DNA of 7,987 nucleotides from contig CAKKSJ010000329.1 in the NCBI GenBank assembly GCA_919902965.1, positions 1 through 7,987 on the forward strand, in the 5' to 3' direction. The notes below the pieces were generated by a model. The model was not told the origin of the DNA and ran no database searches. It worked only from the letters and a program-made list of their open reading frames with translations. This DNA is from Burkholderiales bacterium (GTDB taxonomy: Bacteria > Pseudomonadota > Gammaproteobacteria > Burkholderiales > SG8-39). How positions within the stretch are numbered: the first letter of the stretch is position 1; each line of letters starts with the position of its first letter. Below are positions 1 to 5,792 of this stretch, in pieces. The translations under genes and the position numbers were made by a program.

Positions 1-336
1 CTGCGCCTGTCGGACCGTCTGGGCGGGCACCTGATGTCCGGCCACGTCGACGGCGTGGGCGAGGTAACGCGCTTCGAGCCGGCGGGCGAGAGCTTTCTGC
101 TAATCATCCGCGCTCCGCAGGAGCTGGCCAAATACATCGCGCGCAAAGGCTCGATTACCGTGAACGGCGTCAGCCTTACTGTCAACCGCGTCGAGGACAG
201 GGACTTCGAGATCAACCTGATACCCCATACGCTTAGCGTGACCAACCTGAAGAATTTCAAGCCCGGCAGCCGCGTCAATCTCGAGGTCGATCTGATCGCG
301 CGCTATATCGAGCGGCTGCAGCATTACGGCGCGTAG
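1..336 (+). CDS. ribE: riboflavin synthase, alpha subunit (C-terminal part, 5' end outside window)
   Basis: The reading frame is open from base 1 to a TAG stop and shows the last 111 residues of riboflavin synthase. This cytoplasmic enzyme dismutates two 6,7-dimethyl-8-ribityllumazine molecules to riboflavin plus a pyrimidinedione, the last step of riboflavin synthesis. Recognisable family blocks are RLSDRLGGHLMSGHVDG, which opens the second lumazine-binding barrel, the KGSITVNGVSLTVN block, and the C-terminal VNLEVDLIARYIERL. The family is about 200-215 residues long, so roughly the first 90-100 residues (the N-terminal barrel) lie upstream. An ATG at 34 is an internal methionine, not the start, because family-typical sequence continues upstream of it. 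The ending is normal. In many proteobacteria ribBA/ribH follow; here a signalling operon follows instead. Some genomes name this gene ribC. Confidence 0.95.
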   Translation: MRLSDRLGGHLMSGHVDGVGEVTRFEPAGESFLLIIRAPQELAKYIARKGSITVNGVSLTVNRVEDRDFEINLIPHTLSVTNLKNFKPGSRVNLEVDLIARYIERLQHYGA

Positions 337-445
337 CGGCGGGCCGCCCCTCATCCGGGCTTGTGGCCGGGTGCCAGTCGTGCCGAAGGCGCCAGTCATC
401 CGCTTGCACGGTTATTAACAAAATCTGGGTAACCAAGACGAGACC
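337..445 (+). promoter_or_regulatory. intergenic leader of the histidine kinase operon
   Basis: This 109-base gap separates ribE from the histidine kinase gene and must hold the operon promoter unless transcription reads through from ribE. A weak stem can be drawn between 352-358 (CATCCGG) and 367-373 (CCGGGTG), with one G-T pair and an 8-base loop. No T-run follows it, so it is not a convincing terminator. The last 40 bases are more A/T-rich (around 402-430), as expected near a promoter, but I see no clear -35/-10 pair. No strong Shine-Dalgarno precedes the ATG; GACGAG at 438-443 is the nearest match. Confidence 0.3.
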
Positions 446-2203
446 ATGAATACATTGCGCCATCTTATGATTGCCCTTGTCGCGCTCGTGCTGATCGCGG
501 CGCTGGTATTTCTTTACGACAAGACGCAGGCAGTCGATCTGCGCGAGCGCAATGACATCGCGGCGCAACTCGACACCCTGCGCGAAATCGACAGCCGCTG
601 GGACATCGATGTATTGCGCGAGCGCTCCGAGATCGACCCGAACCGGCTCGCGCCGCCCAGCCGCACGGCGACCGCGAGGAAAGCACTGGCCAGCTTGAAT
701 GCCCTCCTGCCGAACTCCGACAGCGCCGCCCTGCGCGAAGGCCTGGGCGAACTGGGCAAGGCGATTCTGGAAAAAGCCAATGTGGTGGAAAAGTACAAAG
801 CCGAGAGTGCGGCCGCCAAAATCGCACTGCACGCGACGCTCTCCGGCGCCGCCGCGCTGGGCGGCCAGCTCGGCGCACCACCCAGCGCCGACGCGCGCCA
901 AAGAGAGCTGGCGCAGGCGGTCACTCAGCTGGTCGCCGCGGTGGAACAGTACTATTGGCTCGGCAAGGCGGCGGCGCCCATGAGCCTGCAAATGGCCGCG
1001 CGCGAGGTGCAGGAGCGCGCCGCCGATGCCGGCGAACAGGCGCGCGAACAGGCGGCCGCCATGGATGGCGCAATTCAGGAACTGCTCAGGCGCAAACCCG
1101 CGGAAGAGGATCTGTTCAACAAGGTATCCTCACTCTCGTCCGGTCCGCGCCTGGACAGGATGACGTTCTCCTTCAACCGCGAGCTCGTAGTGACGCTGCA
1201 GGAGAAGGAGCTGTTTCGGGTGTACCTGCTCGCCTACGCTGCGGCGCTGCTGATCGGCGTCGGCTATCTCGGCGTCCGGCTCAAGGGGGCAAACGAAAGT
1301 CTGGAACGGCGCGTCATCGAACGCACACACGAACTGTCGGAGGCGCTGCGCCACCTGAAAGAATCCGAGGCGCAACTGATCCAGTCGGAGAAGATGTCTT
1401 CGCTGGGCCAGATGGTCGCCGGCGTCGCGCACGAGATCAATACACCGCTCGCCTATGTCAAGAACAGCCTGGGCAGCGTCCACGACCGCCTGCCGCAGAT
1501 CCTTGCCGCAGTCGAACACAGCGAAAAACTGCTGGCATTGCTGCGCACCGGCAAATCCAACCCCGATGCGCTGAACAAGCAATATGCGTACACGGCCGCG
1601 CTGCTCGCCAAACTCAAGCAGGAGCGCGTGCTGACCGAACTCGGCGGCCTGGTCCGGGACGGGCTCTACGGCATCGGCGAAATGGCGGAAATCGTCGGCA
1701 ACCTCAAGGACTTCAGCCGCCTCGACCGCAGCAAGGTCGCCAGCTTCAATCTGAACGACGGCCTCACGAGTTCGCTCGGACTGGCGCGGCATATGCTCAA
1801 GGAGGTCAAGGTAACGCGGCTGTTAGGCGAGATTCCGGCCATCACCTGCGCGCCCTCGCAAATCAATCAGGTGTTCCTGAACCTGATCACCAACGCGGCG
1901 CAGGCGCTGCCGCCGGCCGGCGGGGAGATCACGCTCACCACGCGGCCTGACAATGACGGCGTCGCGGTCGAAGTCGCCGACAACGGCAAGGGCATTGCGC
2001 CCGAGGTGCTGCCGAAAATTTTCGATCCTTTTTTCACCACCAAGGAAATCGGCAAGGGCACGGGACTCGGGCTTTCGATTTCCTACAAGATCGTGCAGCA
2101 GCACGGCGGGCGCCTGGAAGTTGCCTCGGAAGCCGGCAAAGGCACGCGCTTCACGCTGTGGCTGCCCGCTAAGCCGCCGGACGAAGCCGGGCTTGACGCC
2201 TAG
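446..2203 (+). CDS. membrane sensor histidine kinase with DAHL-like helical sensory domain
   Basis: A 585-residue two-component sensor kinase. Residues about 5-24 form a first membrane helix and about 257-279 a second. Between them lies a roughly 230-residue, Ala/Leu/Glu-rich, helix-predicted periplasmic region containing DSRWDIDVLRERSEIDPN. That resembles the double all-helical (DAHL) ligand-binding domain; ligand unknown. After TM2 a coiled-coil linker (about 281-315) leads to the dimerisation domain with phospho-acceptor His329 in GVAHEINTPLAYVKN. The ATPase domain shows the N box (about 476-486, FLNLITNAAQA), G1 (DNGKGI, 512-517), F box (FDPFF, 526-530) and G2 (GKGTGLGLS, 536-544), so it should be active. 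There is no HAMP, PAS or receiver domain. The next gene starts 12 bases on and carries two receivers, making it the obvious partner. Kinase assignment is firm; the sensory domain name is tentative. Confidence 0.93.
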   Translation: MNTLRHLMIALVALVLIAALVFLYDKTQAVDLRERNDIAAQLDTLREIDSRWDIDVLRERSEIDPNRLAPPSRTATARKALASLNALLPNSDSAALREGLGELGKAILEKANVVEKYKAESAAAKIALHATLSGAAALGGQLGAPPSADARQRELAQAVTQLVAAVEQYYWLGKAAAPMSLQMAAREVQERAADAGEQAREQAAAMDGAIQELLRRKPAEEDLFNKVSSLSSGPRLDRMTFSFNRELVVTLQEKELFRVYLLAYAAALLIGVGYLGVRLKGANESLERRVIERTHELSEALRHLKESEAQLIQSEKMSSLGQMVAGVAHEINTPLAYVKNSLGSVHDRLPQILAAVEHSEKLLALLRTGKSNPDALNKQYAYTAALLAKLKQERVLTELGGLVRDGLYGIGEMAEIVGNLKDFSRLDRSKVASFNLNDGLTSSLGLARHMLKEVKVTRLLGEIPAITCAPSQINQVFLNLITNAAQALPPAGGEITLTTRPDNDGVAVEVADNGKGIAPEVLPKIFDPFFTTKEIGKGTGLGLSISYKIVQQHGGRLEVASEAGKGTRFTLWLPAKPPDEAGLDA

Positions 2204-2215
2204 GACGCGCGCGCC

Positions 2216-4120
2216 GTGACGCAACCGGCCAAAATCGGAAAATACGACATCCTGGAGGTGCTCGGCCGCGGCGGCATGGGTGCCGTCTACAAGGGTTTCG
2301 ATCCGGCGATTTCGCGCGCGGTCGCAATCAAGACCATCGCCAAATCCTCGCTCGACGAGGAAGAACTGCAGCATCTGCTCGCGCGCTTTCGCCACGAAGC
2401 GCAGGTGGTCGGCCGGCTCGCCCATCCAGGCATCGTGCAGATCTACGACTACGGCGAGGAAGACGCGCTCGCCTACATCGTGATGGAGCTCGTGAACGGC
2501 AGGACACTGCACGAGCATCTGCAGCAACATGCGAATTACGACCTGCGCGAAGTCGGCGAAATCATCCGCCAGTTGCTCGACGGCCTGGGCCACGCGCATG
2601 CGGCGGGCGTGGTGCATCGCGACGTGAAACCGTCGAACATCATGATCAACAAGGACGGCGGCATCAAGATCAGCGACTTCGGCATCGCGCATACCGAAGC
2701 CTCCGAGCTGACGCAGCATGGCGACGTGCTCGGCACGCCGCACTATATGGCGCCCGAGCAGTTTCTCGGCCTGCCGATAGGCGTTGCCACCGATCTGTAC
2801 GCGGTCGGCGTGATCGCCTACGACCTGTTGACCGGAGTCAAGCCCTTCCTCGGCACGACCGTGACGGTGATGCAGCAGGTGCTGAACCAGCGCCCCGCCG
2901 ATCCATCCAGCCTCAACGCCGCGCTGTCGCAGCTGATGGACCAGGTGCTGCAGCGCGCACTCGCGAAAAAACCCGAGCACCGCTTTCAGAACGCGCGCGA
3001 ATTCGCCGACGCGTTCCGGCAGGCGATCGCGGCCAGCGTCGACCAGGGTGCCGCCGTGCCGGTCGCTGCCGCGCCGAGCCCGGGCCTGCTGGATGCGGCG
3101 CAGCTGATCAATGCCGGCGTCGAGGCGCGGGATGCGGCCGACAGCGCCGCCCCGCCGGGGGCGGGCGCCGGGGGCGCAATCAGTCTGGATCGCAGCGTGA
3201 AAAAGGCACGCATGCTGGTGGTGGACGACGAAGAGCGCATTCTGAACGCATTGAAATCCATGTTCCGCTCGCGCTATCACGTGTTCGCCACCACCGACGG
3301 CAACAAGGCGCTGGAATTCATGAAGAAATACCAGATGCACGTGGTCATCAGCGACCAGCGCATGCCGATCATGCCCGGGGTCGAACTGCTGCGCCAGGCG
3401 CGCGAAATCTCCCCGGCGAGCGTGCGCATACTGCTCACCGGCTACTCCGACCTCGCTTCGATAGTCGGCTCGATCAACGACGGCCAGGTCTACCGCTTCA
3501 TCAGCAAGCCCTGGGACAACCAGGAACTGCAGCAGACCGTGGCCGAAGCGGTGACCATCGCGCTCGAACTCGCCGAGACCAAGACTGCGCCGCCGGCGCT
3601 GCCGCAGAGCATGAGCCAGGGCATGCTGGTGATCGACAGCGACCAGGACATATTTCGTGTCGCGAAGGAGTTGATCGGCGGCCGCTGCCCGGTCGTCTAC
3701 GCCAATAGTCTGGACGTCGCGCTCGAGGCGATGCAGGCGCAGGAAATCGCGGTGGTGCTCACCGATGTCCACGCGGGCCACGAGGACACCACCGCAATGC
3801 TGAAGCTGCTGAAGCAGGAAAATCCGCAGATACTGAGCATCGTCCTCACCAATGCAGCGGATGCGGAATTGGTGATCCGCCTGATCAACGAAGCACAGGT
3901 GTTCCGCTTCCTCAACAAGCCGGTGAACGTCAAACTGCTGAAGCAGCACGTCGAGGCCGCGCTCGAGCGCTATCTGGCTTTCCGCGAAGCGCCGCAGTTG
4001 CTGCGCCAGCACCAGGTGAAGAAGTCTGCGCTGCTGAGCGATTCGAGCCTAGGCAGGAAGCTGCTCGCCGGCATCAGGCAGCTGCGCGGGCGCTGGTTCG
4101 GCGCGGGCGCGAAACGCTGA
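2216..4120 (+). CDS. Ser/Thr protein kinase fused to two response-regulator receiver domains
   Basis: A 634-residue soluble protein. Residues about 8-270 are a Hanks-type kinase with glycine loop GRGGMG (17-22), ATP lysine K39 in VAIK, catalytic loop HRDVKPSN (134-141, Asp136), DFG (154-156) and GTPHYMAPE (173-181), so all catalytic residues are present. An Ala/Pro/Gly-rich linker (about 275-325) leads to receiver 1 (about 330-450: D337/D338, phospho-acceptor D380 in ISDQRMP, T408, K431). Receiver 2 (about 468-585) has D474/D476, D517, T545 and K568. A basic tail ends the protein. There is no membrane helix and no PASTA domain. The GTG start is preferred because the glycine loop begins at residue 17, so the ATG at 2277 would cut it, and AGGA at 2202-2205, within the upstream stop, is spaced as a ribosome binding site. 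Phosphotransfer from the upstream histidine kinase onto D380 or D517 is inferred; substrates are unknown. Confidence 0.93.
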   Translation: MTQPAKIGKYDILEVLGRGGMGAVYKGFDPAISRAVAIKTIAKSSLDEEELQHLLARFRHEAQVVGRLAHPGIVQIYDYGEEDALAYIVMELVNGRTLHEHLQQHANYDLREVGEIIRQLLDGLGHAHAAGVVHRDVKPSNIMINKDGGIKISDFGIAHTEASELTQHGDVLGTPHYMAPEQFLGLPIGVATDLYAVGVIAYDLLTGVKPFLGTTVTVMQQVLNQRPADPSSLNAALSQLMDQVLQRALAKKPEHRFQNAREFADAFRQAIAASVDQGAAVPVAAAPSPGLLDAAQLINAGVEARDAADSAAPPGAGAGGAISLDRSVKKARMLVVDDEERILNALKSMFRSRYHVFATTDGNKALEFMKKYQMHVVISDQRMPIMPGVELLRQAREISPASVRILLTGYSDLASIVGSINDGQVYRFISKPWDNQELQQTVAEAVTIALELAETKTAPPALPQSMSQGMLVIDSDQDIFRVAKELIGGRCPVVYANSLDVALEAMQAQEIAVVLTDVHAGHEDTTAMLKLLKQENPQILSIVLTNAADAELVIRLINEAQVFRFLNKPVNVKLLKQHVEAALERYLAFREAPQLLRQHQVKKSALLSDSSLGRKLLAGIRQLRGRWFGAGAKR

Positions 4121-4148
4121 GCGCGGGCTGACGCGGGCGGCGCGTTTC

Positions 4149-4192
4149 GTTCGCAACCCACGCTCGTTACGCTAGCGTTCGGGTCATCGAAC
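4149..4192 (+). other. imperfect hairpin downstream of the kinase operon
   Basis: Three stem blocks nest around one loop: GTTCG 4149-4153 with CGAAC 4188-4192; ACCC 4156-4159 with GGGT 4181-4184; ACGCT 4160-4164 with AGCGT 4174-4178. The loop is 9 bases, with small bulges between blocks. It lies between the kinase stop and the higBA promoter. It may end transcription of the kinase operon, but no T-run follows, so a classical intrinsic terminator is not supported. A further inverted pair, CGAAACGC 4110-4117 and GCGTTTCG 4142-4149, overlaps it and could form an alternative structure. Confidence 0.35.
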
Positions 4193-4197
4193 AAGGC

Positions 4198-4232
4198 TTG
4201 CAACGTGTATCTATAGGGGATACACTTAGCCC
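4198..4232 (+). promoter_or_regulatory. higBA promoter and HigA-type operator
   Basis: A perfect inverted repeat GTGTATC (4205-4211) - 7 bases - GATACAC (4219-4225) sits immediately before higB. It overlaps a plausible sigma-70 promoter: TTGCAA at 4198-4203, exactly 17 bases, then TACACT at 4221-4226. Antitoxin-bound operators covering the promoter are the rule for HigBA modules, so this is very likely where HigA (or HigB-HigA) represses its own operon. With this -10, transcription would begin at about 4233, the A of the higB start codon, leaving little or no 5' leader. No Shine-Dalgarno is visible before higB, which agrees with that. The repeat is read directly; the regulatory role is inferred. 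Confidence 0.7.
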
Positions 4233-4502
4233 ATGATCAAGCGCTTTCGCCATGCCGGCCTGCGGCGTTTTTTTGAGACGGGATCGAAGGCGGGAATCCA
4301 GCCACACCATGCTGCGCGACTATCGAGGCAACTGAAGAAACTGGATACCGCGCGCGCAATGGAAGACATGAATGTTCCAGGATGGAAGCTGCATTCGCTC
4401 TCTACCGGACGCTGGTCAGTGTCGGTAAGCGGCAACTGGCGCATGACGTTCGAATTCGAAGGCGAAGACGCGGTTCTGGTGGATTACGAGGACTATCACT
4501 GA
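4233..4502 (+). CDS. higB: HigB-type toxin (RelE superfamily mRNA interferase)
   Basis: An 89-residue protein, normal length for HigB toxins, which cut mRNA in translating ribosomes. It matches the family across its length: MIKRFRHAGLRRFFETGSKAG at the N-terminus, GIQPHHAARLSRQLKKLDTA in the middle, then WKLHSLSTGRWSVSVSGNWRMTFEF and a final VDYEDYH. The GNWRMTF block and the C-terminal DY-DYH are characteristic of this family. The gene precedes its antitoxin, the reversed order typical of higBA. The antitoxin ATG lies 11 bases past the stop, so the two are co-transcribed. The ATG start is fixed by the family-typical MIK-FRH opening and the operator directly upstream. The toxin looks full-length and intact. 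Confidence 0.93.
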   Translation: MIKRFRHAGLRRFFETGSKAGIQPHHAARLSRQLKKLDTARAMEDMNVPGWKLHSLSTGRWSVSVSGNWRMTFEFEGEDAVLVDYEDYH

Positions 4503-4506
4503 GGGG
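4501..4506 (+). promoter_or_regulatory. ribosome binding site of higA
   Basis: GAGGGG overlaps the end of the higB stop codon and lies 7 bases before the ATG at 4514. It decides the higA start: a longer frame opening at 4382 would run inside higB and lacks family similarity in the extra part. A strong site here against none at higB would favour antitoxin over toxin synthesis. Confidence 0.7.
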
Positions 4507-4513
4507 TACTGCT

Positions 4514-4822
4514 ATGGCAAAGATGTATAACCCGCCGCACCCGGCATCTATTCTTCGCGAGGACGTGCTGCCGGCGCTCGGACTGACGGTGACCGAGGCG
4601 GCGCGTCAACTCGGCGTGTCGCGCGTAGCCTTGTCGCGCGTACTCAACGAGCGGGCCGGTATCTCGGTCGATCTGGCGCGGCGCATCGAGGCATGGCTCG
4701 GACCAGAGAACGGCGGCAGTGCTGAAACCTGGCTGCGGATGCAGATCGATTACGATCTTTGGCAGAGCAATAAATCGCGTCCGCTGCAGAAAATCAAACG
4801 GGCAGTACTGGAAGCCGCCTAA
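4514..4822 (+). CDS. higA: HigA-type antitoxin (XRE helix-turn-helix)
   Basis: A 102-residue DNA-binding antitoxin that neutralises HigB and represses the operon. It starts MAKMYNPPHPASILREDVLPALGLTVTEAA, the usual HigA opening in which -PPHPG/A-ILRE- precedes the DNA-binding domain. The helix-turn-helix runs at about residues 27-50, with TEAARQLGVSRVALSRVLN and then the AGISVDLARRIEAWLG helices. The C-terminal part (ETWLRMQIDYDLWQ) is the family's conserved end. The start is set by the ribosome binding site overlapping the higB stop. Its probable binding site is the 21-bp inverted repeat at 4205-4225. Nothing appears truncated, so the module should be functional. Confidence 0.94.
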   Translation: MAKMYNPPHPASILREDVLPALGLTVTEAARQLGVSRVALSRVLNERAGISVDLARRIEAWLGPENGGSAETWLRMQIDYDLWQSNKSRPLQKIKRAVLEAA

Positions 4823-4826
4823 GGCC

Positions 4827-4858
4827 GCTGCGCGAGGTTCGCAGCCGAGCATTTTCTT
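4827..4858 (+). terminator. possible weak intrinsic terminator after higA
   Basis: A 6-bp G/C-rich stem, GCTGCG 4827-4832 with CGCAGC 4840-4845 around a 7-base loop, begins four bases after the higA stop. ATTTTCTT follows at 4851-4858. The T-run is interrupted and starts five bases after the stem, so this is a weak candidate. Some terminating structure would be useful here because the relE-like gene converges from the other strand, ending at 4929. Confidence 0.35.
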
Positions 4859-4928
4859 GCTGCCGCCTCGCGGATTGCATCTGCAGAACGTAAAGCGATA
4901 ATCAGGCAAACACGACCGACACGCCGTG

Positions 4929-5243
4929 CTACTTCCGGCGCATGATCAGGCGATACGTTTCCTCGTAAATCCGCTCACGCGGTCCACACGCGACCAGTTC
5001 GACGCAACGGCCCGCAGCGATCCGGTAGACGATGCGGAACTTGCCGACCCGGAAGCTCCAAAGTCCTGCAAGATCGTCTTTCAGGGCCTTGCCACCGCGC
5101 GGCGCGGCGGCGATAGTTTCGATCGCCGCGCGCAGCTTGCGTTTGAGCTGCGGGTGCAGACCGCGAATCAGATCCGCCACATGCGCAGGCACGCGCAGGG
5201 CATACAGCACGCGGCGAGTCGGGGCGACCGGTTTCTTCGCCAC
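4929..5243 (-). CDS. RelE/ParE-type toxin
   Basis: A 104-residue, basic toxin-family protein. The core LYALRVPAHVADLIRGLHPQLKRKLRAAI, followed by GKALKDDLAGLWSFRVGKFRIVYRI and a short C-terminal strand, is typical of RelE/ParE proteins. The pattern L.G.W..RVG..RIVYRI is the family signature. Most members begin at about the VLYALRVP position, so the first 11 or so residues (MAKKPVAPTRR) are an extension. The start is a GTG without a clear ribosome binding site and is therefore uncertain. It follows its antitoxin by 11 bases in the usual antitoxin-toxin order. Whether it targets ribosome-bound mRNA (RelE) or gyrase (ParE) cannot be told from sequence by eye. It ends 106 bases from higA, facing it. 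Confidence 0.88.
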   Translation of the reverse strand: MAKKPVAPTRRVLYALRVPAHVADLIRGLHPQLKRKLRAAIETIAAAPRGGKALKDDLAGLWSFRVGKFRIVYRIAAGRCVELVACGPRERIYEETYRLIMRRK

Positions 5244-5254
5244 GCGTATGGTCT

Positions 5255-5515
5255 CTACGCGAACAATTCGTCCAGCGTGTAGAGGTGCGCGTTGCGCGCC
5301 TTAAGGGCGGTAAGCCCAGTCTTGATCTCGCGCATCAGGTCGCGGTCGGAGCGGATGGCGAGCGTCTCCTTCCAACTTTCGTACTCGTCGGGACTGACAA
5401 GTACCGCGGCCGGGCGGCCGTTGCGGGTGATGACGACCTCCTCGTCGCGGCGCTCGACCGCCTCGACCAGACCGCTCAGCGTCGCTTTGGCTTCCGAAAG
5501 GGAAAGGGTTTTCAT
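5255..5515 (-). CDS. Phd/YefM-type antitoxin
   Basis: An 86-residue antitoxin starting MKTLSLSEAKATLSGLVEAV. It carries the Phd/YefM N-terminal DNA-binding fold: S-SEAK...L..LV..V, then EEVVITRNGRPAAVLVSPDEYESW, which is the classic family block. The C-terminal 40 residues (IRSDRDLMREIKTGLTAL..., ending LDELFA) would wrap the partner toxin. The ATG at 5515 is preferred to an in-frame TTG at 5530 because the family begins at MKT and GGGG stands about ten bases upstream. It is the first gene of the pair, and the toxin follows after 11 bases. Autorepression through the palindrome at 5533-5548 is likely. The protein looks complete. Confidence 0.92.
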   Translation of the reverse strand: MKTLSLSEAKATLSGLVEAVERRDEEVVITRNGRPAAVLVSPDEYESWKETLAIRSDRDLMREIKTGLTALKARNAHLYTLDELFA

Positions 5516-5532
5516 CGCGCAGTGCCCCAATA

Positions 5533-5560
5533 GACCAGAATTCTAGTCATGTTAACCAGA
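5533..5560 (-). promoter_or_regulatory. promoter/operator of the phd-relE module
   Basis: A 16-bp near-perfect palindrome (GACCAGAATTCTAGTC on +, 5533-5548, 7 of 8 pairs) lies 17 bases before the antitoxin ATG. On the - strand it contains TAGAAT (5540-5545), a 5-of-6 match to a -10 box. Alternatively TTAACA (about 5549-5554) followed 17 bases later by TATTGG could serve as promoter. Phd/YefM antitoxins repress their own operon through short palindromes over the promoter, so this fits as the operator. The repeat is seen directly; its function is inferred. Confidence 0.55.
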
Positions 5561-5792
5561 CAGCGGACGCGAGTCAAGTTGCTGAGCTCAATCCAGGGAG
5601 CGACACGGACATCGCCGCGAGCGCCGAAGCGAACAGCCGCGCGAATTCGGGCACTGAATGCCTCCTCGACCAGGGCAAATCTGGGCACCGCTGGGTGATG
5701 AGGCTGCCACAGTCGCATTAGCCTGTGGTCTAAAAGCGAACGTTCAGCGATGCGATTTAGCTGCGCATTGGCTCTGTTGTTGAGAGTACCTG

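Noticed and set aside
955..1950. A 331-codon + strand frame inside the histidine kinase gene
   Set aside because: It is an out-of-frame shadow of the kinase and is Arg/Gly/Gln-rich with no domain.
1823..4012. A 729-codon open frame on the - strand antisense to both kinase genes
   Set aside because: Both sense genes have complete, recognisable domains. The antisense frame is rich in His, Arg, Gln and Ala with no family match, as expected from strong G/C third-position bias.
4149..4192. Integron attC site next to higBA
   Set aside because: Toxin-antitoxin genes are common integron cassettes, but the core sites are in the wrong orientation (GTT... first, ...AAC last) and no second attC or integrase is seen.
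4382..4513. N-terminal extension of higA starting within higB
   Set aside because: The extra residues do not resemble HigA, overlap higB in another frame, and a strong ribosome binding site supports the ATG at 4514.
5512..5718. 68-codon - strand frame between the cyclase-like gene and the antitoxin
   Set aside because: It overlaps the antitoxin promoter and its first codons, has no recognisable family and no ribosome binding site.
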